This document shows positions 54,760 through 63,112 of a DNA stretch of 64,000 nt, one piece after another. The notes below the pieces were generated by a model. The model did no database searches. It was not told the DNA's origin and worked only from the letters and a program-made list of their open reading frames with translations. The stretch is taken from contig NZ_QTJP01000001.1 in NCBI RefSeq assembly GCF_003391115.1, positions 2,564,501 through 2,628,500 of the forward strand. The letters are read 5' to 3'. Made by a program: the position numbers and the translations under genes. The DNA comes from Sphingomonas crusticola. GTDB lineage: Bacteria; Pseudomonadota; Alphaproteobacteria; Sphingomonadales; Sphingomonadaceae. Positions within the stretch are counted from its first letter, which is position 1. Each line of letters begins with the position of its first letter.

Positions 54760-56793
54760 CTACCGCGCCTTCTTCTCCATCAGCATCTCGCGAAAGAAAG
54801 CATCCGTCGCGCAATAGCTCGTCAGCCAATCGGCGTAACGCAGGAAGCCATGCCGCTCGTTGGGAAAGACCAGGTCGCGATACGGAATGCGTCGCGCCGC
54901 CAGCTCACGCGCGAGCAGGATCGACTGGCCGAAATCGACATTCTTGTCGTCATCGCCGTGGATCAACAGCACCGGCGAACGCCAGCTGTCGATCGACCCC
55001 ATCGGCGACGACGACCATTGCAACCGCTGTGCCGCCGCCTGCTGATCGGGCGAGAGGTTGTTCTCGACCGGCCGGACCATCGCATGCACGCCGTGAAAAT
55101 CGACCCCCGCGGCGAACAGGTCGCTGTTACGCGCGAGCGCCAATGCGGTGAGATATCCGCCCCAGCTGCCACCCCAGATGCCGATCCGCGCCGGATCGAC
55201 GAAGCTCTGCGCTCCCAGCCAGCGGCCGCCGGCCAGCACGTCGCGATATTCGCTGGCGCCCTCACGCGCGATTGCGGGGGCGTCTCGGAAGGTCCGGCCA
55301 TAGCCGGTGCCGCTGCGATAATTGACCGACAGCACGTCATAGCCCTCGGCCGCGAAATGCTGGTTGAGGATATAGGCGTTGGAATAATAGCCTGACGGGT
55401 GGAAGCCGAGCAGGGTCTGCCGCCGCGGCCCGCCATGGACGAAGATCAACGCGGGGTGCCGCCCCGCGCCCTTGGCCCTGAACAATTGCGCGTGAACCTC
55501 TACGCCATCCTCCGCCTTGAACACCACCGGCTGCGGGGTGACGAAGCCGCTCGCCGCGGGCGCCGCGCCAATCGGCGTGAGCTTGCGTCCGGCCAGGGCA
55601 GGGAAAGCGGGGTGGGTGGCGTCGGTCGCGGTAACCGCCAGCGTGTCGCCGCCGAACAGCGGATAGGATTCGATGCCATCGCCCTTGGTGAGCGCCTCGG
55701 GCGCGCCGCCGCGCAACGGCACGCGCCAGACATGATGGCGGTCCAGGTCGCCGGCATTGGCCGCATAGACCAGGTTCTTGCCATCGGGACTGAGTGTGTA
55801 AGTGTCGAGTTCGAACGCGCCCGGCGTGAGCTCACGCGGCCCCCCACCGTTGGGATCGATCGCATAGGCATGGATCCAGCCGCTTGCTTCCCACGGAAAG
55901 ACGATCGTGCCGTTCGCGCTCCAGAACAGGTTCTGCCCGCGCGTTCCCGCATAGCGCCCGCCGACGCCTTGCGGCGCGGCCCATAACATGCGCGCCGCCC
56001 CGGTCGCGGCATCCGCGATCCGCAGCGACCAATAGGGACCGCTGTCGGGCGCGGCACCGGCAGGCGGATCGACCGCGAAAATGAAGGCGATCTGCTGGCC
56101 GTCGGGCGAGAAGACCGGCTCGATCGCATCGCCCAGTGCGGCATCGACATAGCGCACCTGGTCCGCGCCGATGTCGAGCAGACCGACCACGCTGTGGCCG
56201 CGACGATTGTCGGTGAACAGCAGCCGCGCGCCGTCGGGCGACCATTGCAGATTGCCGACCTCGCCCGCGACTTTGGCAACCCGCCGAGCCTCACCGCCGC
56301 GTTGCCACAGATAGAGCGATCCGCGCCGGGTGAAGGCCAGCCGGTCGCCTTGCGGCGAGAAAACCGGGGCATGGCCTTCGCCGATCAGCGTCGCTGCGCT
56401 GCCGTCGAGTGCGGTCACGAACAATTGCTGCCTCGGCCACGCCGCCAGGCCGGCGGCGTTCGGCGCATCTTCCTCGTCCGGATATTCCGGGTCGCCGCCG
56501 CGCACGAACGCCAGCGTGCCGCCGTCGCGTGTGAACTCCAGATCGTAGATCGGCAGGCCGTCGTCGTCCTTGAAAGCGGTGATCGCGCGCGCCGGCTGGC
56601 TCTTGTCCGCGATCCAGATGTTACGGACGCCGGCCTTGTTCTCGACCCAGGCGAAACGCGGCTTGTCCTGCGCACCCACCAGCCCGCCCGCGACTGGCAG
56701 CGCCAGCGCTTGTTCCAGCGCATCCGCCGCAGCCGGCTGCGCCAACGCCAATCCCGCCGCGCACAGCGCCAGCTTCCATCCGGTCCAGTCCAT
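54760..56793 (-). CDS. Exported S9-family peptidase (dipeptidyl-peptidase-like)
   Basis: A signal peptide (WKLALCAAGLALAQPAAAD) is followed by a beta-propeller with FSPDGQQ/WSPDGAR turns (about residues 40-400) and the hydrolase domain: FVHGGPRRQ, NYRSGTGYGR, GIWGGSWGGYLTALA with the Ser near 545, Asp in LIHGDDDKNVDF and His in NERHGFLR. It is longer than, and not closely related to, the S9 enzyme at 41337. It should cut short peptides in the periplasm. It is divergent from the carboxypeptidase gene with an 83-base gap. Confidence 0.92.
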   Translation of the reverse strand: MDWTGWKLALCAAGLALAQPAAADALEQALALPVAGGLVGAQDKPRFAWVENKAGVRNIWIADKSQPARAITAFKDDDGLPIYDLEFTRDGGTLAFVRGGDPEYPDEEDAPNAAGLAAWPRQQLFVTALDGSAATLIGEGHAPVFSPQGDRLAFTRRGSLYLWQRGGEARRVAKVAGEVGNLQWSPDGARLLFTDNRRGHSVVGLLDIGADQVRYVDAALGDAIEPVFSPDGQQIAFIFAVDPPAGAAPDSGPYWSLRIADAATGAARMLWAAPQGVGGRYAGTRGQNLFWSANGTIVFPWEASGWIHAYAIDPNGGGPRELTPGAFELDTYTLSPDGKNLVYAANAGDLDRHHVWRVPLRGGAPEALTKGDGIESYPLFGGDTLAVTATDATHPAFPALAGRKLTPIGAAPAASGFVTPQPVVFKAEDGVEVHAQLFRAKGAGRHPALIFVHGGPRRQTLLGFHPSGYYSNAYILNQHFAAEGYDVLSVNYRSGTGYGRTFRDAPAIAREGASEYRDVLAGGRWLGAQSFVDPARIGIWGGSWGGYLTALALARNSDLFAAGVDFHGVHAMVRPVENNLSPDQQAAAQRLQWSSSPMGSIDSWRSPVLLIHGDDDKNVDFGQSILLARELAARRIPYRDLVFPNERHGFLRYADWLTSYCATDAFFREMLMEKKAR

Positions 56794-56876
56794 CGCCGTC
56801 TTCTGAAACCCTGTACCGGCCGGAGCAAGCCATTTGGCCGATTGCTCTTCTCGGCTTCCGCTTTAGGTTCGCGGCC

Positions 56877-58334
56877 ATGAAGTGGGGCACATTTTTCACC
56901 GCCATCCTGTTGCCGCTGGCGTCGGCATCCGCGCAAACCGCACCATCGCTGCAGCAGCGGGTTGAAGCCGTCCTCCATGCCGCGGGGCAGGGGCCCCGCT
57001 TCGGCCTGGTCGTCGCCGACGAGAGCGGCAAGGAGCTGATCGCGATCGATCCCGACGGCCGTTACATCCCGGCTTCGAATACCAAGATGTTCACCACCAC
57101 CGCCGCCTTCGCCACCCTCGATGCGCTCGACCGGCCTGACGCGACCGGCGGCGCGGCGGTTCGCCTCGAAGACTATCGCAGGGGGCCGCCCGACGTGGTG
57201 CTCGAAGGCCATGGCGATGCCCGCCTCTCCAGCGCCACCGACTGCACCGTCGATTGCCTCGCCACCCTCGCCGATGCCGTCGCCGCCAAAGCGCGCGTCG
57301 TCCACGACGTGATCGGCGACGACAGCCTTTTTCCCGACGAGCGCTGGAGCCAGGGAATGAGCTGGAACAACATCCCGACAGGTTCGGGTACCGCCACCTC
57401 GGCGCTGACGCTCGACGACAATGAAGTGGCGATGACGGTCGCGCCGGGCGCGATCGGCAGCCCGCCTGTCCTCGCCCTTTCCGATTATTATGCGGTCGAC
57501 AATCGCGCGGTCACCGTCGCCGGCGACAAGGTCGATCTCGATTATGATCGCGATCCCAACGGCCTGCTCGTCCATCTGCGCGGTACGATTGGCGCGACCG
57601 CCAAGCCCGAGCTGATCCACATGGGCATCGACGACCCGGCGCGGTACGCCGCCTGGCGGTTCAAGGCGCTGCTCGCCACCCGGGGTGTTAGGGTTACCGG
57701 CACGATCGATGTCCGCCACCGTCTGCTGCAATGGGCGGACGACGGCGCGCACCGCGGTGGCACTGCGCCGATGCGCGCGCCGCAGCAGCCGGTGCTGGCC
57801 AAGCTCACCCCGCCGCCGCTGGCGGAAGACCTCATTCACACCAACAAGGTCAGCCAGAACCTGCATGCCGAACTTTTCCTGCGCCGCGTGTCGCTCCACG
57901 ACGGCAGCGGTTCGGTCGCGGATGGACTGGCGGTGGTGCGCGCGATGCTGGCCAAGGCGGGCGTGCCGCGGGCCGATTATGATTTCGCCGACGGCTCGGG
58001 CATGTCGAGTTACAACCGCATCGCCCCGCGCGGCACCGTCATCTTCCTGCGTTGGGTCGCCGCCCAGCCCTGGGGCGCGCAATGGCGCGCGACCTTGCCG
58101 ATCGGCGGGCAGGGCCCGGGCACGCTCGCCCGCCGCTTCAAAGGCACACCGCTTGAGGGCAAGGTCTTCGCCAAGACCGGCACGCTCAACCAGACCAATG
58201 CCTTGTCGGGCTACATGATCGCCCGCAGCGGGCGGATCCTGACCTTTTCGGCCTTGGCCAACGACGTGCCGCAAGGCGTGGTCGCGACCAAGGCGGTGGA
58301 GGACGCCCTAAATCTCGTAGCTGCCGAGAATTAG
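56877..58334 (+). CDS. dacB: D-alanyl-D-alanine carboxypeptidase/endopeptidase, PBP4 (DacB) type
   Basis: The 485-residue S13-family enzyme starts after a CTTCCGCTTTAGG region; its own signal peptide is MKWGTFFTAILLPLASASAQ. Catalytic motifs are IPASNTKMF (Ser67 to Lys70), GMSSYNR (S-x-N), and FAKTGTLNQ (K-T-G). The large insert between the first two motifs is typical of PBP4. It trims the terminal D-Ala from pentapeptides and can open D,D cross-links in the periplasm. Its position beside S9 peptidase and deacylase genes fits peptidoglycan-peptide turnover. Confidence 0.93.
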   Translation: MKWGTFFTAILLPLASASAQTAPSLQQRVEAVLHAAGQGPRFGLVVADESGKELIAIDPDGRYIPASNTKMFTTTAAFATLDALDRPDATGGAAVRLEDYRRGPPDVVLEGHGDARLSSATDCTVDCLATLADAVAAKARVVHDVIGDDSLFPDERWSQGMSWNNIPTGSGTATSALTLDDNEVAMTVAPGAIGSPPVLALSDYYAVDNRAVTVAGDKVDLDYDRDPNGLLVHLRGTIGATAKPELIHMGIDDPARYAAWRFKALLATRGVRVTGTIDVRHRLLQWADDGAHRGGTAPMRAPQQPVLAKLTPPPLAEDLIHTNKVSQNLHAELFLRRVSLHDGSGSVADGLAVVRAMLAKAGVPRADYDFADGSGMSSYNRIAPRGTVIFLRWVAAQPWGAQWRATLPIGGQGPGTLARRFKGTPLEGKVFAKTGTLNQTNALSGYMIARSGRILTFSALANDVPQGVVATKAVEDALNLVAAEN

Positions 58335-58435
58335 GCGTACGCTAATAAAGCAGGCGGACAGCAAGAGGACCAGATGCGGTCTTCGGAATGGCAGGTGCTG
58401 TATCCCGTAAGACGACATTCTTGTATGATGGCGGC

Positions 58436-59161
58436 ATGAAGTCAGACGCTAACACGTCGAAACCGCCGTGGCGTAATCTCGTAATCCTGCTTCTATGGGC
58501 GGCCGCGATCGCTCTGATTTTCGCTCAGTCACATGCGCTGCGGGCCGCTGCTGCCGAGTATCGGGCGTATGCCCGAGGTGCTCCCGGCATTCCCCGCGTT
58601 CCGGCCGATTGGTGGAGAGCGAGCGGTGTATTCGTACCGCTGGGTCTGATTGGAACTGCCCTTTGGATGCAGCGCGGCTGGCGATCCGCCTTGCTGCGGC
58701 GGCTAAGCAGGATTGGTCTCGTCATTCTGGTGCCGATTGCGTTCGTAGCGGGTCTGCTTGCGCTAGCTCGAGGTCCGGCAATGCTGGGAAGCGTCCGCTT
58801 GCCAAGTGGAGCGCGGTTCATCTTAGCCCTCGAGCCCATCCCCACAGATGCTGTATATACCCTTTATCGGCCGATTGGCCGCTGGGGCTTTTGGTGGCGG
58901 GAGGTTGCGAGACTGGATTACTCGGAGGATGGGCGTTTCACTGGTGACGAGAAGATCGTGTTATCCCCTGACTCCAAATGGCTCCTGATAGCGAGGGCTG
59001 GGGTCTGGACGGATTGCTTCAGCTTAGTCGATGGAAACCCAATCGGTTGTGGCGGGAGCATCCAACCTGACTGGTCAAACCCGAGCTACGAGGCTGATAT
59101 GCACGCTAGATCTACCGAGATTCAGCGGCTGACGGGTTTGCGACCGCCCCGATCAACCTAG
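58436..59161 (+). CDS. Hypothetical membrane protein, 241 aa
   Basis: Start chosen at 58436; an upstream ATG (58388) gives 16 residues without pattern. Three hydrophobic segments (LVILLLWAAAIALIFA, GVFVPLGLIGTALWM, RIGLVILVPIAFVAGLLAL) anchor the N-terminal half, followed by a soluble region with VRLPSGARFILALEPI, WWREVARLDYSEDGRF, SPDSKWLLIARAGVW and CFSLVDGNPIGCGG. Codon use is slightly less GC-rich than its neighbours, a weak sign of transfer. No family recognised. Confidence 0.65.
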   Translation: MKSDANTSKPPWRNLVILLLWAAAIALIFAQSHALRAAAAEYRAYARGAPGIPRVPADWWRASGVFVPLGLIGTALWMQRGWRSALLRRLSRIGLVILVPIAFVAGLLALARGPAMLGSVRLPSGARFILALEPIPTDAVYTLYRPIGRWGFWWREVARLDYSEDGRFTGDEKIVLSPDSKWLLIARAGVWTDCFSLVDGNPIGCGGSIQPDWSNPSYEADMHARSTEIQRLTGLRPPRST

Positions 59162-59242
59162 ATACGCATCTCGATTTCAACGCCTCAAACCGGAAGGCTG
59201 CAAATCCAATAAATCTGTCGTTTTGGATAAGGGGTTAGCCAT

Positions 59243-59677
59243 CTAAACCTCCGCATCATCCGCCGGCGGATTAAGCCACGTCGCCATCCCAATCGATGCG
59301 GGCGTCGTCGGCTCAAAGCCGAACTGGGCGTATAGATATTTGGCATCGCCATCGGCGATCAGGCTGAGATAGGCTTCGGCTGGCACGAACGCGCGCAGCC
59401 GCTCGACCAGGTTGCCGACGATCCTTTTCCCCAGCCCGCGCGCCTGATGCGTCGGTTCGACCGCGATATCGACCAGCTGATAGAATAGCCCGCCATCGCC
59501 GATCGCGCGCCCCATCCCGACCGCCACGCCATCCCGCTCGATCACGACGCCCAGCAGCGTGCCCGGCAGGCCATGCGCCGCCGCCTCGGCGCTGCGCGGC
59601 GTCATCCCGGCGGCGACGCGCAGGCGTCCATGCTCCGCCACCGTCGGCACGCGCTCGACCAGCCGATAGTCGCTCAC
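59243..59677 (-). CDS. GNAT-family N-acetyltransferase
   Basis: The GTG at 59677 follows GTGGAAACG; the open frame continues upstream without pattern. The product has the GNAT fold motifs: VVIERDGVAVGMGRAI, FYQLVDIAVEPTHQARGLGKRI (motif A, acetyl-CoA pyrophosphate loop Q-x-x-G-L-G), and YLYAQFGFEPTTPASIGMA. The C-terminal FGFEPT is typical of aminoglycoside- or amino-acid-acetylating members. The acceptor substrate is unknown. Confidence 0.85.
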   Translation of the reverse strand: MSDYRLVERVPTVAEHGRLRVAAGMTPRSAEAAAHGLPGTLLGVVIERDGVAVGMGRAIGDGGLFYQLVDIAVEPTHQARGLGKRIVGNLVERLRAFVPAEAYLSLIADGDAKYLYAQFGFEPTTPASIGMATWLNPPADDAEV

Positions 59678-59832
59678 CGTTTCCACAACATCGTCTCCGT
59701 CACGCGCCCTGGTCCGGGTAATGGCGTGCGGCCGCTCACTTGACAAACGTACGCACAAAGCGTACGGCCTCTTTCGCGCGGCGAGGCGATCGCAGGCGCC
59801 GGCTGTTTCTCATATTGGGCAGACGCAATAAG

Positions 59833-59882
59833 TGATCCTCCCCCGCCAGGGGGAGGTGGCGCCGCAGGCGACGGAGGGGGAG
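59833..59882. repeat. Palindromic repeat unit, copy 1 (upstream of DUF559 gene)
   Basis: CTCCCCCGCCAGGGGGAG is a tight hairpin, followed by GTGGCGCCGCAGGCGACGGA and GGGGGAGG. The same unit recurs directly at 60342-60391 and inverted at 60274-60322. Its last bases, GGAGGGGGAGG, lie seven bases before the ATG of the DUF559 gene and would act as its Shine-Dalgarno. Confidence 0.8.
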
Positions 59883-59889
59883 GGCGACG

Positions 59890-60264
59890 ATGCGTCTCGC
59901 GGGTTCGGACAGCAGCCGACGCAACGCCAGGCGCCTACGCAGGGCGATGACGCCGCCGGAGGTCGGCCTGTGGCTTGCCCTCCGCGGCAACGACGCTGGC
60001 TTACGCTTCCGCAGGCAACACGCCGCCGGACCCTATGTCCTGGATTTCTATTGTGCCCCGGCCAAATTGGCGATCGAGGTCGATGGCGAAGCGCATAATC
60101 GTGGCGACCGTCCGCTGCGGGATGAACTGCGCGACGAATGGCTCGCCATCCAGGGCACGCATGTGCTGCGCTATACGGCAGTCGAGGTCCTGACCAACCT
60201 CGACGGCGTCGTGCGCGAGATCTTGACGATCGCGCTCGCGCGGCGCGAGCGATCCGAGGGCTGA
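59890..60264 (+). CDS. DUF559 (Vsr-like) endonuclease-domain protein
   Basis: The 124-residue protein has the DUF559 order: AMTPPEVGLWLALRG, LRFRRQHAAGPYVLDFYC, KLAIEVDGEAHN, RDELRDEWLAIQGTHVLRYTA, then VREIL. The D-F-Y-C and E-V-D-G pair is the D...E-x-D active-site arrangement of very-short-patch-repair-type nucleases. Copies of a palindromic repeat flank it on both sides, and the upstream copy supplies the ribosome site. This suggests a small selfish or repeat-associated unit; a role in DNA repair or phage defence is possible but unproven. Confidence 0.88.
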   Translation: MRLAGSDSSRRNARRLRRAMTPPEVGLWLALRGNDAGLRFRRQHAAGPYVLDFYCAPAKLAIEVDGEAHNRGDRPLRDELRDEWLAIQGTHVLRYTAVEVLTNLDGVVREILTIALARRERSEG

Positions 60265-60273
60265 TCGCGGCCC

Positions 60274-60322
60274 GCCCCCTCCGTCAGGCTACGCCTGCCA
60301 CCTCCCCCTGGCGGGGGAGGAT
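60274..60322. repeat. Palindromic repeat unit, copy 2 (inverted, after DUF559 gene)
   Basis: The unit reads CCCCCTCCGTCAGG, then CACCTCCCCCTGGCGGGGGA, which is the reverse complement of the hairpin and GGAGGGGG parts of copy 1, with a changed centre. It starts nine bases after the DUF559 stop and can also serve as a terminator. Confidence 0.75.
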
Positions 60323-60341
60323 TGGATTGCCGTCTCCTAGT

Positions 60342-60439
60342 GATCCTCCCCCGCCAGGGGGAGGTGGCGCCGAAGGCGACGGAGGGGGAGGACAGCGATA
60401 CGCCGCGCAGGGCTCGACAGCAGCCGAGGCGATGCCCGG
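60342..60439 (+). repeat. Palindromic repeat unit, copy 3, with a remnant of a second DUF559 5' end
   Basis: The first 50 bases repeat copy 1 with one change. The next 48 bases still align without gaps to the start of the DUF559 gene at roughly 70 percent: they would read IRRAGLDSSRGDAR against MRLAGSDSSRRNAR, with ATA in place of the ATG. After about 60440 similarity ends. So this is a duplicated and decayed cassette start. Confidence 0.65.
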
Positions 60440-60465
60440 TTTCCGCCGTCCGCCCGTCCACATCA

Positions 60466-61509
60466 TCAAGTTCGTTTCTGGTGTTTTTTTGTTTTGCGCT
60501 CGCTGGCGGAGGGCCAGGCCGATGCGACCACCGCATCGCCCGTCGCCCTGCGCAAGTCCAGGATCCCCGTCTCCCGATGCCGCGTCGGGTGGACCCGGTT
60601 GGTCAGCAAGGTCCACGCCACCCCGCGCTCGAAATCGACCCACAGGCCCGTGCCGGTGAAACCGGTATGGCCGATCGTCTCGGCTGAGCAAGCATCGCCG
60701 CCGTGCCAGCCGGCGAACTTCTTCTCCCAGCCGCAGGTGCGATCGTCGTGGACGGGGGTGCGGATCGCCTCCAGCATTCTTGGCGTGGCACCGCTACCGT
60801 CGAGCAGGCCTTGCGCGAAGCCCAACACGCCTTCGACCGTGCCGAACAGCCCGGCATGACCGGTGGCACCGCCCAGCGCGAAGCAATTCTCGTCATGCAC
60901 CTCGCCCTTGATGACGCGCCCGCGCCACGAACAGGCTTCGGTTGCCACGGCAGGGCCCGGGGGCGGGCCGTAGCTCAGGCCTTGCCCCAACGGCCACGCC
61001 GACAGCGGCTCGCCGGTAATCCGCTCGATCGCGATGCCGAGCAGGATGAAGTTAATGTCCGAATAGACTGGCGGTCCATGCCGCCATTCGCGCTGCAGCA
61101 CGAACGCGCGCAGCCGCCCGGGATCGCCGCCATAGGTGTAAATCGGCTCGACCGCGGGCAGGAAGGTGCGGTGGGCGAGACAGTCGCGGAAGGTCAGCCG
61201 GCGCTCGGCGGCATTGGCGACATCATATTGGCGCAGGTCGGGAATGGCGTCGATCAACGGCCGATCGAGGTCGATCCGGCCCGCTTCGGCCAGTGCCAGG
61301 ATCATGGTCGTCGTGGCGATGACCTTGGTCAGCGAAGCGAGGTCAAACCAATGATCTTCGGTCAGCAGCTCGGGCTCGGGCAGCAAGGCCGCCATGCCGG
61401 CATGGTGCATTGCGCGGCGCCCATCGGCGTGGACGACGCCCAGCGCCGCGCCGGGAATCCGCCCCTCGGCGATTGCCGCAGCGGCCGGTGCGAAGGCCTC
61501 GTCGATCAT
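60466..61509 (-). CDS. Cytoplasmic serine hydrolase (beta-lactamase fold) coupled to AmpG-like permease
   Basis: The 347-residue protein has the class-C-type motif SLTK (Ser59 to Lys62), YSDINFILLG (Y-x-N-like with Tyr), and HTGFTGTGLWVD near the C-terminus. Notably there is no signal peptide: it begins MIDEAFAPAAAAIAEG, so it should act in the cytoplasm, unlike most relatives. Its start overlaps the permease stop (ATGA), so the two are translated together. A natural hypothesis is hydrolysis of an imported cell-wall fragment. The exact bond cleaved is unknown. Confidence 0.85.
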   Translation of the reverse strand: MIDEAFAPAAAAIAEGRIPGAALGVVHADGRRAMHHAGMAALLPEPELLTEDHWFDLASLTKVIATTTMILALAEAGRIDLDRPLIDAIPDLRQYDVANAAERRLTFRDCLAHRTFLPAVEPIYTYGGDPGRLRAFVLQREWRHGPPVYSDINFILLGIAIERITGEPLSAWPLGQGLSYGPPPGPAVATEACSWRGRVIKGEVHDENCFALGGATGHAGLFGTVEGVLGFAQGLLDGSGATPRMLEAIRTPVHDDRTCGWEKKFAGWHGGDACSAETIGHTGFTGTGLWVDFERGVAWTLLTNRVHPTRHRETGILDLRRATGDAVVASAWPSASERKTKKHQKRT

Positions 61510-62999
61510 GCCTCGGCCGGCCGCGGCTTCACGTTGACGATGAACGGCAGGAACAGGATCGCCGCCGCGCTCAGGCCGCCCGACAGCCAGAAAAAGCCGT
61601 CATAGCCGATCTGCTGCTGGATCGATCCCGCCGCGCCCGCCAGCAGCCGGGGCAGCAGGAAGGCGAAGCCCGACAGAAAGGCATATTGCGCGCCCGGGTA
61701 GCGTGGGTTCACCAGCAGCGAGAGGTAGACCACGAACACCGCACCCTCCAGGCCGTGCGCGAACTGATCGAGCCCGGCGGCGACATAGAGCACGAAATTG
61801 CTGGGTTGGGCATGCCATAACCAGACGAACACCCAATTTCCGAACGCGGATGCGATCGCGCCGCCGGCCAGTGCCGCGCCCATGCGCCAGCGCGCCGCCA
61901 TCCAGCCGCCGATCGCCACGCCGACCATGCTCGACAGCAAGGCGACCGCACCGTCGGCCATCGCAATCTGGTTGAGGCTGTAGCCGCGCGCATTCCACAA
62001 GGGGTGCGATAGGGTCAGGGTCATCACGTCGCCCATCCGGTAGAAGGAGACGAAGGCGAGGACGGGCAGGGTCGCGTAGCCGAACCGCCAGAAAATATCG
62101 ACATAGGGCCCGATCGCCAGCGAGCGCCGCGCCGGCGCCTCACGCCCCAGGCGGCGGATGCGCGGCAACGCCAGCGCCAGCCCGACGAACGGGAGCAAGG
62201 CGAGCGCGAGCACCGCCGGAGTGACATTGGTCCGGCTGGTCATGCCGGCCTGTGCGGCGACGTTGAGGATGGCCCAGCCGACCGCAGCGGTCGCTGCCAG
62301 CGAGGCAAGCAGGATGACCGCGCTCGCCACCAGTCCCGTTCCCAGCGCCGCCCAGCGGCTGCCTTCATGGCCCGCGTCGCGTGCGGTTCCCACCAGGATC
62401 GGGAAAGGCAGGAAGGCGGCAAAGGCGATGACGAGATAGGCCCAGGTCCAGTCGAGCTGGCCCGCCACGAACACCGCGCCACTGCCGGCCGCAACCATGG
62501 CGCTGCGGTAACCCCATAGATTGGCCGCGACGATCGGCCCTTGCTCCGCCTTGGTCGGCGCCAGCTCGATCCGCCAGCCGTCGGCGGCGACCTCCAGCGT
62601 CGTCGTCCAGAAGGCGAGCAGTACCGCGAACAGGGCGGTCAGCGGCAGGCTCCTGTCGCTCGACGTGAACGCCATTGCCGCCATCGACAGGAAGATGCCG
62701 AGCTGGGACAGCATGATCCAGCCGCGCCTTTTTCCCCAGAAGCTTCCGAAGCCGGGCACGTCGAAGCGGTCGAGTAACGGCGCCCATACGAACTTGAACG
62801 TCGGCAGCAGCGCGACCCAGGCGAAGAAGCCGATGAGCACGATGTCGATGCCATGCCGCGCCAGCCGCAGCGTCAGCACCGCATTGAACATGTAGAAGGG
62901 CAGGCCCGCCGAAAAGCCCAGCATCAGGTACAGGGCTAGCCGCCCGGGCGGCGCCTTCGGAGCAATCGTCGCGTCAGCCAAGACGCCCGCACCGGCCAA
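61506..62999 (-). CDS. AmpG-type MFS permease (muropeptide importer-like)
   Basis: The 497-residue membrane protein has twelve to fourteen hydrophobic spans. The N-terminal motif GFSAGLPFYMFNAVLTLRLA, the loop LLPTFKFVWAPLLDRFDVPG and GKRRGWIMLSQLG match the AmpG family (G-L-P...K-F-x-W-A-P-L-x-D-R and R-R-G-W). AmpG imports anhydromuropeptides released in peptidoglycan turnover. The overlap with a cytosolic hydrolase gene supports a scavenging role. No anmK, nagZ, ampD or ampR gene is visible within the window. Confidence 0.85.
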   Translation of the reverse strand: MAGAGVLADATIAPKAPPGRLALYLMLGFSAGLPFYMFNAVLTLRLARHGIDIVLIGFFAWVALLPTFKFVWAPLLDRFDVPGFGSFWGKRRGWIMLSQLGIFLSMAAMAFTSSDRSLPLTALFAVLLAFWTTTLEVAADGWRIELAPTKAEQGPIVAANLWGYRSAMVAAGSGAVFVAGQLDWTWAYLVIAFAAFLPFPILVGTARDAGHEGSRWAALGTGLVASAVILLASLAATAAVGWAILNVAAQAGMTSRTNVTPAVLALALLPFVGLALALPRIRRLGREAPARRSLAIGPYVDIFWRFGYATLPVLAFVSFYRMGDVMTLTLSHPLWNARGYSLNQIAMADGAVALLSSMVGVAIGGWMAARWRMGAALAGGAIASAFGNWVFVWLWHAQPSNFVLYVAAGLDQFAHGLEGAVFVVYLSLLVNPRYPGAQYAFLSGFAFLLPRLLAGAAGSIQQQIGYDGFFWLSGGLSAAAILFLPFIVNVKPRPAEA

Positions 63000-63082
63000 A
63001 TCGAAACGTCATCGCCGCCCTTGTCGACGCAACCGCACCGCGCCGTCAACCGATCCGGCGGGCCGAACCGCAATCATGGTCG

Positions 63083-63105
63083 GGGAGGGGGTTTCGCCCC
63101 CTCCC
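63083..63105 (-). terminator. Hairpin terminator after the TonB receptor gene
   Basis: GGGAGGGGG (63083-63091) pairs with CCCCCTCCC (63097-63105) around TTTCG. On the minus strand it starts eight bases beyond the receptor stop. There is no T-run. Confidence 0.6.
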
Positions 63106-63112
63106 GTTCCAC

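Noticed and set aside
59833-60439. CRISPR array
   Set aside because: The repeat units are palindromic, in mixed orientation, and separated by a gene rather than by spacers of even length.
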